Below are positions 43,725 through 52,986 of a stretch of 64,000 bases of DNA, piece after piece. Source of the DNA: Flavobacterium panacagri (GTDB taxonomy: Bacteria; Bacteroidota; Bacteroidia; Flavobacteriales; Flavobacteriaceae); NCBI RefSeq assembly GCF_030378165.1, contig NZ_CP119766.1, positions 5,828,001 to 5,892,000 of the forward strand. The letters run 5' to 3'. Position 1 is the stretch's first letter, and every line of letters starts with the position of its first letter. The notes below the pieces were generated by a model. It was given only the letters and a program-made list of their open reading frames with translations. It had not been told where the DNA came from and searched no databases. A program made the translations under genes and the position numbers.

Positions 43725-44990
43725 TTGAAAATTAATAAACTCAACAGTATCATCCTCTTAGGATTGGTAGCCATCATTAGTATATTGGTAGCGCAATTGC
43801 TATGGACAAAAGAGGCTTTTACGATTGAACAGAAAAAACTGAGTCAGAAGGCACATATTGCCTTATTGGAAGTAGCTAAAAAATTGTACGAAGGAACGAA
43901 TCATGAACTGCCTGCTCAGAATCCGGTTCAGAAAATTTCTAATGACTATTATATTGTAAATGTTGATAATGAATTTGAACCCGAAATTTTAGAGTTTTAT
44001 CTAAAGACGGAATTCAAAAAAATGAATATCACGACCGATTTCGAATATGCCATGTACAATTGTCAAAGCGATGAAATGATTTATGGCGATTATATTTCAC
44101 TTTCGAAGAAAAAAGCAGAATGTAAAAAGACTGTTTATTTCCCAAAACACAAAAATCTGGTATATTATTTCGCTGTTCGTTTTCCGAATGAAACTACTTA
44201 TTTGTTTAGTTCCATGCGATTTTGGTTTATCCTTTCAACCGCTTTGATCTTAATTTTACTGATTTACGTTTATTCTATCTTCAAACTTTTACAGCAGAAA
44301 AAATATTCCGAATTACAGCGCGATTTCATTAATAATATGACGCATGAGTTTAAAACGCCATTGGCTTCGATTCTGATTGCTTCCAAATATTTGATCGAAC
44401 AAAAGCCGATTAAAGAAGATAAAAAATTGTATACTTATACGGATATTATCATCAATCAAGGAAATAAATTAAATGGTCATATCGAAAAGATTTTAAACAT
44501 TGCCAAATCAGATTATACGCCTCTAGAACTTAAAAAGGAAAGTGTTTTAATTGTTCCGATAATTGAAGAAGCGATAGAAAATATCAAGCTGAAATATCCT
44601 GAAGCTTCTCTTTCTATTGAAACGGCATCCACTAAATATTCAATAGAAACAGACTCTTTTCATTTTGGCAATCTGGTTTATAATTTATTGGACAATGCAG
44701 TGAAATATTGCAATGAAAAACCTGAAATCAAAATTAAAATCATAGAAGAAAACAATTGTTTAAAACTGGAGTTTAATGATAATGGAATTGGGATTAATCC
44801 TAAAAAAATATCTTTTATCTTTGATAAGTTCTATCGCGTTCAGAATGAAAAAAGTAATGAAGTCAACGGATTTGGTCTTGGCTTGTACTACGTCAAAGAA
44901 ATTTGCAGTCTTCAGAGCTGGAAAATAAAAGCCGAAAATAATACAGAAAAAGGTGTTACCATAACTTTATCTATTCCTTATAAAAAATGA
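43725..44990 (+). CDS. Membrane sensor histidine kinase with TTG start
   Basis: A 421-residue sensor kinase. Translation must start at TTG 43725, since no ATG or GTG lies between the upstream sequence and the first transmembrane segment. Segments at about 8-27 and 165-188 enclose a periplasmic sensor of about 135 residues with cysteines in YNCQSDEM and AECKK. The HisKA box MTHEFKTPLAS has the phospho-accepting His207. The ATPase shows YNLLDNAVKYC, DNGIGI and GFGLGLYYV. It overlaps the response-regulator gene by 4 bases. Architecture and order resemble RprX/RprY of Bacteroides, but identity is not proven. Confidence 0.92.
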   Translation: MKINKLNSIILLGLVAIISILVAQLLWTKEAFTIEQKKLSQKAHIALLEVAKKLYEGTNHELPAQNPVQKISNDYYIVNVDNEFEPEILEFYLKTEFKKMNITTDFEYAMYNCQSDEMIYGDYISLSKKKAECKKTVYFPKHKNLVYYFAVRFPNETTYLFSSMRFWFILSTALILILLIYVYSIFKLLQQKKYSELQRDFINNMTHEFKTPLASILIASKYLIEQKPIKEDKKLYTYTDIIINQGNKLNGHIEKILNIAKSDYTPLELKKESVLIVPIIEEAIENIKLKYPEASLSIETASTKYSIETDSFHFGNLVYNLLDNAVKYCNEKPEIKIKIIEENNCLKLEFNDNGIGINPKKISFIFDKFYRVQNEKSNEVNGFGLGLYYVKEICSLQSWKIKAENNTEKGVTITLSIPYKK

Positions 44991-45673
44991 GAAACTTCAA
45001 AATACTTTATGCAGAAGACGATGAAACTCTTGCGTTTTTAACCAAAGACAATTTGGAACAGAATAATTATGATGTAATTCATTGTCCAGATGGAAAATCG
45101 GCATTAAAAATATTTGAAGAGGAAGAATTTGACATCTGTATTTTTGATATTATGATGCCAAAAATGGACGGTTTTGATTTGGCTCAAGCTGTACGAAAAA
45201 TTGATATTGATGTGCCAATTATCTTTCTTTCGGCAAAAACCTTAAAAGAAGACAGAATTAAAGGCCTTCGTTTAGGTGCCGATGATTATTTGGTTAAACC
45301 TTTCAGTATTGAAGAATTGCTTTTGAAGATTGAGATTTTCTTAAAACGTTCACAGAAAAATATTCCGCCGGTAAAAACCATTTACGAAGTTGGAAAATAT
45401 CAGTTTGACACTAAAAATTTTATTCTTTTTAATGAGGAAGAAAAAGTCGGACTAACGCAACGTGAAGCCGAATTATTGAAACTTTTTCTAGATCATAAAA
45501 ACTCCGTTTTGAAGCGTGAACAAATCTTAACTTCTTTATGGGGAACCGATGATTATTTTATGGGAAGAAGTTTGGATGTTTTCATTTCTCGTCTTCGTAA
45601 AATTCTAGCCAATGAAGACGGAATTTCTATCGAAAACCTTCATGGAATTGGGTTTAGGTTTTCTATTGGGTAA
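44987..45673 (+). CDS. OmpR/PhoB-family response regulator
   Basis: A 228-residue DNA-binding response regulator. The receiver domain has the acidic pair in YAEDDE, the phospho-acceptor Asp54 in CIFDIMMPKMDG, the switch Ser in FLSAKT and Lys in LVKPFS. A winged-helix DNA-binding domain fills about 130-228, with LTQREAELLKLFL and SLDVFISRLRKIL and the ending GIGFRF. ATG overlaps the stop of the kinase gene (ATGA), so the pair is translationally coupled. Targets are not visible in the window. Confidence 0.95.
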   Translation: MRNFKILYAEDDETLAFLTKDNLEQNNYDVIHCPDGKSALKIFEEEEFDICIFDIMMPKMDGFDLAQAVRKIDIDVPIIFLSAKTLKEDRIKGLRLGADDYLVKPFSIEELLLKIEIFLKRSQKNIPPVKTIYEVGKYQFDTKNFILFNEEEKVGLTQREAELLKLFLDHKNSVLKREQILTSLWGTDDYFMGRSLDVFISRLRKILANEDGISIENLHGIGFRFSIG

Positions 45674-45758
45674 AATAACAATTCTGCTAAAAATAAAGAA
45701 AAATCTGTAAATACATTTTCGAAAAACTTCGTATTTTTAATATCTAAATTTCCTCGAT

Positions 45759-46523
45759 ATGAAATTACATCACTTGCGAAATGCCACTTTGGTAATTGAA
45801 ACAGAAAAGCATGTTATTTTAGTGGATCCTATGTTAGGTAAAAGAAAAACGATTCCGCCTTTTACTATTTTCAGATATAAACCCAAACGAAATCCGCTGG
45901 TAGCACTGCCTAAAAATAGCCGTGATATTTTAAGCCGTGTGACGCATTGTTTGATAACGCATTTGCATCCCGATCATATTGATAAAGCAGGCGAAGTATT
46001 TCTAAGAAGAAAAAGTGTTCCCGTAATATGTAGTGCTAAAGATGAAAAAGCGCTTGTACAGCGCGGACTCAGCGTGATTCAAACTTTAGAATATTGGGAA
46101 CCACAAAAATTCCTCGACGGAAAAATCACTGGAATTCCAGCTATTCATGGTTATGGTTTTATTGCCAAATTAATGGGAAATGTAATGGGATTTCATATCG
46201 AATTAGCTGATCAAAAATCAATTTATATTAGTTCTGATACCATTTTTACAGAACATGTAGAAAAAGTTTTGACGCAATTAAAACCAGATATTTCGATTGT
46301 TGCTTGCGGTACAGCAAGACTAGATTTCGGACAACCATTATTAATGCGAATGGATGATATTCTAAAATTTGTTACACTTGCACCAGGAAAAGTTTTTGCC
46401 AATCATTTAGAAGCTTTAAATCATTGTCCTACGACTAGACTACAATTAAAAACGGCATTGTCTGATCATGGACTTCTAAACAAAACTGCTATTCCGAAAG
46501 ATGGAGAATGTTTGGAGTATTAA
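45759..46523 (+). CDS. Metallo-beta-lactamase-fold hydrolase (UlaG-like)
   Basis: A 254-residue cytoplasmic metal-dependent hydrolase. The start MKLHHLRNATLVIETEKHVILVDPML is the typical opening of UlaG/YhfI-like MBL-fold proteins. The metal motif HLHPDHID is present at about residues 69-76, followed by IHGYGF, SSDTIF and a last His in ANHLEA. No signal peptide. The family includes lactonases and phosphodiesterases, and the substrate here cannot be told. It is 85 bases after the response regulator and its stop is one base from the stop of the convergent radical SAM gene. Confidence 0.85.
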   Translation: MKLHHLRNATLVIETEKHVILVDPMLGKRKTIPPFTIFRYKPKRNPLVALPKNSRDILSRVTHCLITHLHPDHIDKAGEVFLRRKSVPVICSAKDEKALVQRGLSVIQTLEYWEPQKFLDGKITGIPAIHGYGFIAKLMGNVMGFHIELADQKSIYISSDTIFTEHVEKVLTQLKPDISIVACGTARLDFGQPLLMRMDDILKFVTLAPGKVFANHLEALNHCPTTRLQLKTALSDHGLLNKTAIPKDGECLEY

Positions 46524-46524
46524 T

Positions 46525-48729
46525 TTATAAAACTAATAATCCAAATTCGCGTAAAGTGTTAATAGGTTTTGAATACCAAAATAATTCGAAATCTTCTAAC
46601 GATGTTTCGAAATCATTTTTTACTTCTTGAAAAGTAACGTTTTTTGTCTTTGAAATCGAAATTTTAGATAGAATCGAAATCAGCCATTCGCCTTCTTCTT
46701 TGCTAGTCTGAATGTCAAAACTTTCTTTTTTATCATGAAAAGTTAAAGACATCATTTCCCAGCTTCTTCCTTTTTTTGATTTTGTAAAAAGTTCAGCCGA
46801 AGGTTTTCCGCCCAACCAAACTACTTTAGCATTTGGTTTTGTGTTGAAATCATTTTGTTCTTCAAGTGCATTAAAAATAAAATCGGGATGAATTTTTGTT
46901 TTCGGAATTTTAAAATCGAACCATTCCTGAAGTTCATAATCAAAACAGATTCCATGCATGAAGTTGAAAAGCGATTTCTTTAATCCGAAACTAAATTTAT
47001 CATGATTGATGCCTGTTGCATCGGTATATTCAATGTCATTATTGGCAAAAGTTCCAATCTTTTCTGTTTTTTTGGTCACGCCAAATTGTTCCGGATATAA
47101 CCCAACGGGACTATGAGCCGTCAAAGCAAATTGATGCCAAAAACCCGATTGTAAAACTCCAGCTTCAAATAATTGACGAACCATCTCTAAACTATCAACC
47201 GTTTCCTGAATAGTCTGCGTTGGATATCCATACATTAAATAAGCATGAACCATAATTCCGGCTTCGGTAAAATTTCGTGTTACTTTGGCAACTTGTTCCA
47301 CTGTAACTCCTTTATCAATTAATTTAAGTAATCGATCTGAAGCTACTTCTAAACCGCCAGAAACGGCAATACAACCCGAAGCTTTTAACAAGAGACATAA
47401 ATCTTTTGAGAAGCTTTTTTCGAAGCGAATATTTGTCCACCAGGTTACAGCTAGTTTTCTTTTTAAGATTTCAAGAGCTAAAGCACGCATTAACGCTGGC
47501 GGTGCCGCTTCGTCTACAAAGTGAAATCCGTTTTGACCTGTTTTTTCAATCAATTCTTCTATTCTATCGCAAAGCAGACTTGCCACAACGGGTTCGTACA
47601 CTTTTATATAATCTAAAGAAATATCGCAGAAAGTACATTTTCCCCAATAACAGCCGTGCGCCATTGTGAGTTTATTCCAGCGACCATCACTCCACATTCT
47701 GTGCATCGGATTTACAATTTCTGTAACCGAAATATATTTATCCAAAGGTAAATCTGAGTAATCCGGAGTACCTACATAAGCTTGTTTATAATCGTGTTTT
47801 AACGAATTATTTTTATAGACTACCTTTCCATTTTCTAATAGAAAAGTTCTTTTATAAGAATTGTAATCAGGATTTTCTAAATTGGCTATTAATTCCTCGA
47901 TTGGAACTTCGCCATCGTCTAAAGTAATAAAATCAAAAAACTCAAAAACACGTTTGTCCGAAAGCGAACGTAATTCTGTATTTGGAAAACCCCCACCCAT
48001 CGAAATCTTAATTTCGGGATGATTTTGTTTTACCCATTGAGCAGAACGAAATGCACTATATAAATTTCCTGGAAACGGAACAGAAATTAAAAATAAGGTT
48101 GGTTTTACCGCTTCGATTTTTGCTTTTAAAAGTGAAATTAAAATGGAATCGATATAAGTTGGTTCTTTCTGAAGTTCGGCATATAATTCATCAAACGAAT
48201 TGGCACTTCGTCCTAAGCGTTCTGCATAACGGCTGAAACCAAAATTCTCATCGACACATTCTACAATAAAATCTGAAATATCTTCAAGATATAAAGTAGC
48301 CAAATGTTTGGCTTTATCCTGAGTTCCCATTGTTCCAAAAGCCCAATCCAATTCTTCTAACTGCGCAAAACGAGAAGCCTCGGGCAGAAAATCTTCCTGA
48401 CAAATCTGCAACGCCAAAGTAGGATTTTTTCCCTGTAAAAACTGAATTACAGAATCAATCGTTTTGATGTATTCATCCTGTAAAGCAAAAATACGTTTCG
48501 AGTTATCCGAAACATCAGAACCTGAAACTTGAAACCTAAAACTTGAAACTTCAAACAAATCTGAAAGTCCTTTCTTCGAAAACAATTCCAAAATGACATC
48601 AATACCCAAATCAGCCTGAACCGATTCTATATTTTTGGTATTCAGAAAACCTTTTATATAAGCCGTTGCCGGATACGGGGTATTCAGTTGGGTAAAAGGC
48701 GGTGTAATTACAAAAATTTTCGTTTTCAA
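46525..48729 (-). CDS. B12-binding-type radical SAM protein, TTG start
   Basis: A large radical SAM enzyme, 734 residues. Two in-frame TTG codons are possible starts (48750 and 48729) and a stop lies just upstream of the first. The downstream TTG is preferred because the first one is part of a TATTTTTG promoter box. The N-terminal region with FVITPPFTQLNTPYPATAYIKGFL and the later VSVPFPGNLYSAF and SMGGGFPNTELR resembles the cobalamin-binding domain of B12 radical SAM proteins. The cluster motif is CYWGKCTFCDI (three Cys). The C-terminal 150 residues are unassigned. Substrate unknown; a short repeat is embedded near the N-terminus (see findings). Confidence 0.85.
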   Translation of the reverse strand: MKTKIFVITPPFTQLNTPYPATAYIKGFLNTKNIESVQADLGIDVILELFSKKGLSDLFEVSSFRFQVSGSDVSDNSKRIFALQDEYIKTIDSVIQFLQGKNPTLALQICQEDFLPEASRFAQLEELDWAFGTMGTQDKAKHLATLYLEDISDFIVECVDENFGFSRYAERLGRSANSFDELYAELQKEPTYIDSILISLLKAKIEAVKPTLFLISVPFPGNLYSAFRSAQWVKQNHPEIKISMGGGFPNTELRSLSDKRVFEFFDFITLDDGEVPIEELIANLENPDYNSYKRTFLLENGKVVYKNNSLKHDYKQAYVGTPDYSDLPLDKYISVTEIVNPMHRMWSDGRWNKLTMAHGCYWGKCTFCDISLDYIKVYEPVVASLLCDRIEELIEKTGQNGFHFVDEAAPPALMRALALEILKRKLAVTWWTNIRFEKSFSKDLCLLLKASGCIAVSGGLEVASDRLLKLIDKGVTVEQVAKVTRNFTEAGIMVHAYLMYGYPTQTIQETVDSLEMVRQLFEAGVLQSGFWHQFALTAHSPVGLYPEQFGVTKKTEKIGTFANNDIEYTDATGINHDKFSFGLKKSLFNFMHGICFDYELQEWFDFKIPKTKIHPDFIFNALEEQNDFNTKPNAKVVWLGGKPSAELFTKSKKGRSWEMMSLTFHDKKESFDIQTSKEEGEWLISILSKISISKTKNVTFQEVKNDFETSLEDFELFWYSKPINTLREFGLLVL
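48517..48556 (-). repeat. Intergenic-type TTTCA(A/G)G repeat inside a coding sequence
   Basis: On the minus strand this stretch is four imperfect copies of the word GTTTCAAG/GTTTTAG/GTTTCAG. It encodes FEVSSFRFQVSGS in frame in the radical SAM protein. The same word family occurs in the spacer at 30359-30376. Confidence 0.7.
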
Positions 48730-48747
48730 AAGGGAATTATTTTTTTG

Positions 48748-48755
48748 CAAAAATA
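48748..48755 (-). promoter_or_regulatory. -7 promoter box for the radical SAM gene
   Basis: On the minus strand TATTTTTG, an exact TAnnTTTG match, followed by C. It overlaps the upstream TTG and lies 18 bases before the preferred TTG start. Confidence 0.45.
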
Positions 48756-48793
48756 CGGGTTATTGGGGACTTTTTTACATTTGATTTTTTGAT

Positions 48794-48822
48794 TTGAAAT
48801 TGTAAACATTTAATTACATTTG
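48794..48822 (+). promoter_or_regulatory. Promoter of the T9SS type B repeat protein
   Basis: TTG at 48794-48796, 18 bases, then TACATTTG at 48815-48822: a good TTG-N(17-23)-TAnnTTTG match, 20 bases before the ATG. Confidence 0.65.
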
Positions 48823-48842
48823 TCTCAGCCCAAATTACTCAA

Positions 48843-51800
48843 ATGAAACAAAAATTACTTTTTCTTTTTCTTTTTCTACTAGTTACAGTTGCATTATTCT
48901 CTCAAAATAAAAATCAATCTATTGGTTTTAAAGAAAACAAAGGACAAATTGTAGATCAAAATGGAAAATTAAACACAGCTGTTAAATATTTATTAAACAC
49001 GAACGGTTTAAATGTCCAACTCAAAACAAATGGCTTTTCTTATGATGTTTATGAAGTAAAGAGAGTATCTGTTATTAATTCAAATACAGCAAAAACGCTT
49101 CCTTACTCAATTCCAGAAAAAGAAGATGTAAGAAAAGAAGAATTTAAGTTAGAATATATTTTTCATCGAATTGATATTGATTTTACTAACTCCAATCCTA
49201 ATGTAGAATTAGTTACCCAACAAAAATCAGGTGATTTTGACAACTATTATAACATTCCAAATAAACTAGAAGGAATTATTGGAGTCCATCAATACAAACA
49301 AGTAACATATAAAAACATTTATCCAAATATTGATGCTGTTTTTACAATTCCTGATGACCCTAAAAAAACGGTTGAGTATAATTTTGTAATCCATCCAAAA
49401 GGAAAAATTTCTGACATTAAATTAAAATTTAATGGTGCCGAAACCAATTTGGATAATAACAAAATACTAATGGATGTTCGCTTTGGAAAAATAGAAGAAA
49501 CACTTCCCGCAAGCTGGATTGAAGATGGAGAAAATAAAAAAGAGATAGCTGTTGAATATATTAAAATTAAGAAAAACCTTTACGGATTTAATGCCCCGAA
49601 AGATGTTTCTGGTAAAACAATAATTATTGATCCTGTACCAACTAGACTTTGGGGAACTTATTATGGTGGCGAAGAACTTGATTATGCAAGATCGCTTTTC
49701 AGCAAAGATGATTTTGTCTACATGGCCGGAACTACTTACAGTAAAAATAATATTGCTTCAAGTGGAGCTTTTCAAACATCGTTATTAGCAGAAATGAATT
49801 ATGATTCCTATTTTGTTAAATTCAATTCAGATGGAACAAGGGTTTGGGGAACTTATTATGGCGGAAACAACACAGATGAAATTTTAAAGATTAAGGTTTC
49901 GAATAGTAATAATATTTTTATAGCAGGCAGAAGTTTAAGCCCTACTAATATTGCTACTCCATTAAGTCATCAACCCGTAAAAAGTGGTTATTTTGATGGA
50001 TTTATAGCAAAATTTGATTCTAATGGAGTAAGAGAATGGGGAACTTATTATGGCGGTTTACTAAATGAATCAATAAATAGCATCTTAATTGACTCAAACG
50101 AGAATTTTTATGTTTGTGGAGAAACTAATAGCAAAGAAAGCATTAGTACCATTGGAGCACATCAAACAACAGCGGGAAATTTGTTAGATAGTACGACTGA
50201 TGGCTTTATAGCAAAATTTAATTCTGATGGTTTACAACAGTGGGCAACCTATTACGGAGGTAATAATTTAGATGTTTTAAATGATTGCGGATTTGATTCG
50301 GACGGAAATATTATTTTTCTCGGATATTCAAGAAGTCCTAATAATATAGCAACTGAACATTCTTATCAAGAGACAATAATTAAAGATGATGGTTTTTTAG
50401 TAAAATTTACTCCTGATGGAAATCGTATTTGGGGAACCTACTTCGGAGGAGAAAACAATGATTATTTTTATAATATAGGCTTAGATTCTGATTACAACAT
50501 TTATTGTTTCGGAAAAACTAATAGTGTAAACAATATTAGCAGCCCAGGTGTTTTTCAAGAAACTTATATTGAAAGCTCAGGAAATTACAGTACTGGATGC
50601 CTCATTAAATTTAACAATAATGGACAAAAATTATGGGGTTCTTATTTTTTTCCAGAAATTTTAGGAGGATCTGTTACTAAAAGCGGCTCAATTTATTTTG
50701 CTGGGAGAGCAGAAAGTGGTTTTCAAGCAACAGAAAATGTTTTTCAAGAGACTCAAAACTCTGGAACTAAATCTTATTTAGTCAAATTCAATACCAATGG
50801 ACAAAGAGAATGGGCAACCTATTTTGGAGGAGAAATGGCAGATAATGCATCCACAGTATATGCTGATAATAACTTCAATATTTTTTTAGGTGGATCTACT
50901 AATAGCAAAACTAATATTGCTACACCAGGAACTCACCAAGAGAATCTCTACCCTGATAAAATCAGTTATCAACCTAACACTGCAGATGCTTTTTTGGTAA
51001 AATTTAAAGATTGTGATTCTAATGCATCAATCTCTAGCAATTCACCAATTTGTTTTGGCAAAACTCTTGAATTAAGAGCCTCTGGTGGAAATGGATATAC
51101 ATGGACAGGCCCAAATGGTTTTACCTCTTCAGATCAGAATCCAATTATAACAAATGTAAATTCACTAAATAATGGAGAATATACTTGTACATTGACAGGA
51201 TCTGATTTATGCAATAATATTTTAAAAATAAAAGTCACTATTGGGGACATTGAATCTCCAATTCCAAATTTAGCTATTCTTCCGATCATAACTGGAGACT
51301 GTAATACGACTATAACATCTTTACCAACTGCAACTGATGCCTGTGCTGGACAAATCACAGGAACAACCACAAGTCCACTATCTTATAATTTACCTGGAAA
51401 TTATACTATTATATGGAACTATACTGATGGAAACGGAAATACATCAACCCAAAACCAAATCGTTACTATTACTGGCCAGCCTTTACCATCAGCAGATCCT
51501 TTACAAATTTTCTGTGTTGATCAAAATGCGGGATTAAACGATATACAAATTACTGGAGAAAATGTAAAATGGTACAGTAATCTAACTGGCGGAACATTAG
51601 TGCCAATCACAACTTTACTCCAGGACAAAGCCACCTATTATGCTTCTCAAACCATAAACGGTTGTGAAAGTGACAGAGTTCCTGTAAAAATCAATATTCA
51701 GGTTACTTTCCCTCCAACAGGAGATGCAAATCAACAATTTTGCACTGGACAAAACCCGACAATTGCAAATCTTCAGGTTACTGGAAATTCGGTAAAATGG

Positions 51801-52904
51801 TATAATTCATCAACAAATGGTTCTTTATTAGCAGAAACAACAAATCTTGAAAATGGTAAAACCTATTATGCATCTCAAACAGAAAACAGTTGTGAAAGCC
51901 CTAGATTTGAAGTTAGAGTTTCAATTGTAAATACTCCCTCTGTTCCATCAGGAAATCCAACTCAAGAATTTTGCAAAAATGAAAATCCAACGCTGGAAAA
52001 CATTCCAATGAATGGACAAAATTTAAAATGGTACGATACCAATTTTTCCGCAACTCCCCTGCCTAATACAACTTTATTAGAAAATAATCGAACGTATTAC
52101 GCTTCTCAAACAATTGGATGTGAAGGTGACAGAACTCCAATTTTGATAAAAGTTCATGATACTCCTGCACCAACTGGAAATAACAGCCAGCAATTTTGTA
52201 TTGATGAAATTGCAACCCTAGAAAATTTAAACATAACAGGAACTAATATTAAATGGTATGATTCCGCAACAGCTGGAAATATTTTACCAGAAACTACTTT
52301 ATTACAAAACGCAGTTTACTATGCTGCACAAACTTTAAATAGTTGTGAAAGCGATAGATTCGCTGTCAACGTCAAAATTCAGGATACTCAAATTCCTATT
52401 GCAGATTCTCCACAAATATTCTGTATTCAAAAAAATGCAAAAATTAGTGATATTGATGTTTCTGGACAAAGTAAAAAATGGTACGAAAGTATTTCTTCCA
52501 ACACTTCTATATCAGAATCAACACTTCTTGAAAATGGTATGACTTATTATGTTTCACAAACCATAAGCAATTGCGAAAGTGACAGAATTCCTGTTTCCAT
52601 TACTATTCTTGGAGTAACAACCGGCGATTGTATTAATTTTGTTGATGAACTCCCTTTCCCAAAATTCTTTACTCCAAATGGCGACGGCTATAATGATATT
52701 TGGACAATTGATGCTGCTTATTTAGCGCCAGGAACGGGAATTAAAATCTATGATCGCTACGGAAAGCTAATTAAAGAATTAGCTCCAAATACTTCTTGGA
52801 ATGGAACTTATCTTGGAAATCTAGAGCCCGCGTCAGATTATTGGTTTTTAGCCACACGTTTTAACGGCACTGAATTTAGAGGCCATTTTAGTTTAAAACG
52901 ATAA
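48843..52904 (+). CDS. Giant surface protein with SBBP propeller repeats, Ig-like repeats and T9SS type B tail
   Basis: A 1353-residue secreted protein. After the signal (LFSQN) comes an N-terminal beta domain starting FKENKGQIVDQNGK (about 23-265). Then seven SBBP repeats of about 60 residues follow, each marked by WGTYYGG or variants (about 268-710), forming a beta-propeller. An Ig-like region (SICFGK-type, about 725-800) and an HYR-like domain (about 805-885) follow, then five repeats of about 75 residues with KWY...TYYASQT...CESDR (about 890-1265). The end, from FFTPNGDGYNDIW, is the gliding-motility-associated type B sorting tail. It is a likely adhesin or surface-layer protein exported by T9SS. 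It is a single-gene unit. Confidence 0.93.
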   Translation: MKQKLLFLFLFLLVTVALFSQNKNQSIGFKENKGQIVDQNGKLNTAVKYLLNTNGLNVQLKTNGFSYDVYEVKRVSVINSNTAKTLPYSIPEKEDVRKEEFKLEYIFHRIDIDFTNSNPNVELVTQQKSGDFDNYYNIPNKLEGIIGVHQYKQVTYKNIYPNIDAVFTIPDDPKKTVEYNFVIHPKGKISDIKLKFNGAETNLDNNKILMDVRFGKIEETLPASWIEDGENKKEIAVEYIKIKKNLYGFNAPKDVSGKTIIIDPVPTRLWGTYYGGEELDYARSLFSKDDFVYMAGTTYSKNNIASSGAFQTSLLAEMNYDSYFVKFNSDGTRVWGTYYGGNNTDEILKIKVSNSNNIFIAGRSLSPTNIATPLSHQPVKSGYFDGFIAKFDSNGVREWGTYYGGLLNESINSILIDSNENFYVCGETNSKESISTIGAHQTTAGNLLDSTTDGFIAKFNSDGLQQWATYYGGNNLDVLNDCGFDSDGNIIFLGYSRSPNNIATEHSYQETIIKDDGFLVKFTPDGNRIWGTYFGGENNDYFYNIGLDSDYNIYCFGKTNSVNNISSPGVFQETYIESSGNYSTGCLIKFNNNGQKLWGSYFFPEILGGSVTKSGSIYFAGRAESGFQATENVFQETQNSGTKSYLVKFNTNGQREWATYFGGEMADNASTVYADNNFNIFLGGSTNSKTNIATPGTHQENLYPDKISYQPNTADAFLVKFKDCDSNASISSNSPICFGKTLELRASGGNGYTWTGPNGFTSSDQNPIITNVNSLNNGEYTCTLTGSDLCNNILKIKVTIGDIESPIPNLAILPIITGDCNTTITSLPTATDACAGQITGTTTSPLSYNLPGNYTIIWNYTDGNGNTSTQNQIVTITGQPLPSADPLQIFCVDQNAGLNDIQITGENVKWYSNLTGGTLVPITTLLQDKATYYASQTINGCESDRVPVKINIQVTFPPTGDANQQFCTGQNPTIANLQVTGNSVKWYNSSTNGSLLAETTNLENGKTYYASQTENSCESPRFEVRVSIVNTPSVPSGNPTQEFCKNENPTLENIPMNGQNLKWYDTNFSATPLPNTTLLENNRTYYASQTIGCEGDRTPILIKVHDTPAPTGNNSQQFCIDEIATLENLNITGTNIKWYDSATAGNILPETTLLQNAVYYAAQTLNSCESDRFAVNVKIQDTQIPIADSPQIFCIQKNAKISDIDVSGQSKKWYESISSNTSISESTLLENGMTYYVSQTISNCESDRIPVSITILGVTTGDCINFVDELPFPKFFTPNGDGYNDIWTIDAAYLAPGTGIKIYDRYGKLIKELAPNTSWNGTYLGNLEPASDYWFLATRFNGTEFRGHFSLKR

Positions 52905-52944
52905 AAAAAGTCCGCAATTCCTAATAAAGATTGCGGACTTTTTT
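52904..52944. terminator. Bidirectional terminator after the repeat protein
   Basis: AAAAAAGTCCGCAAT (52904-52918) pairs perfectly with ATTGCGGACTTTTTT (52930-52944) around an 11-base loop. It begins at the stop codon and serves the convergent MFS gene as well. Confidence 0.9.
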
Positions 52945-52986
52945 AAAATTATATTCTTGATGCTTATCAGAATTTTAATTAGACTT

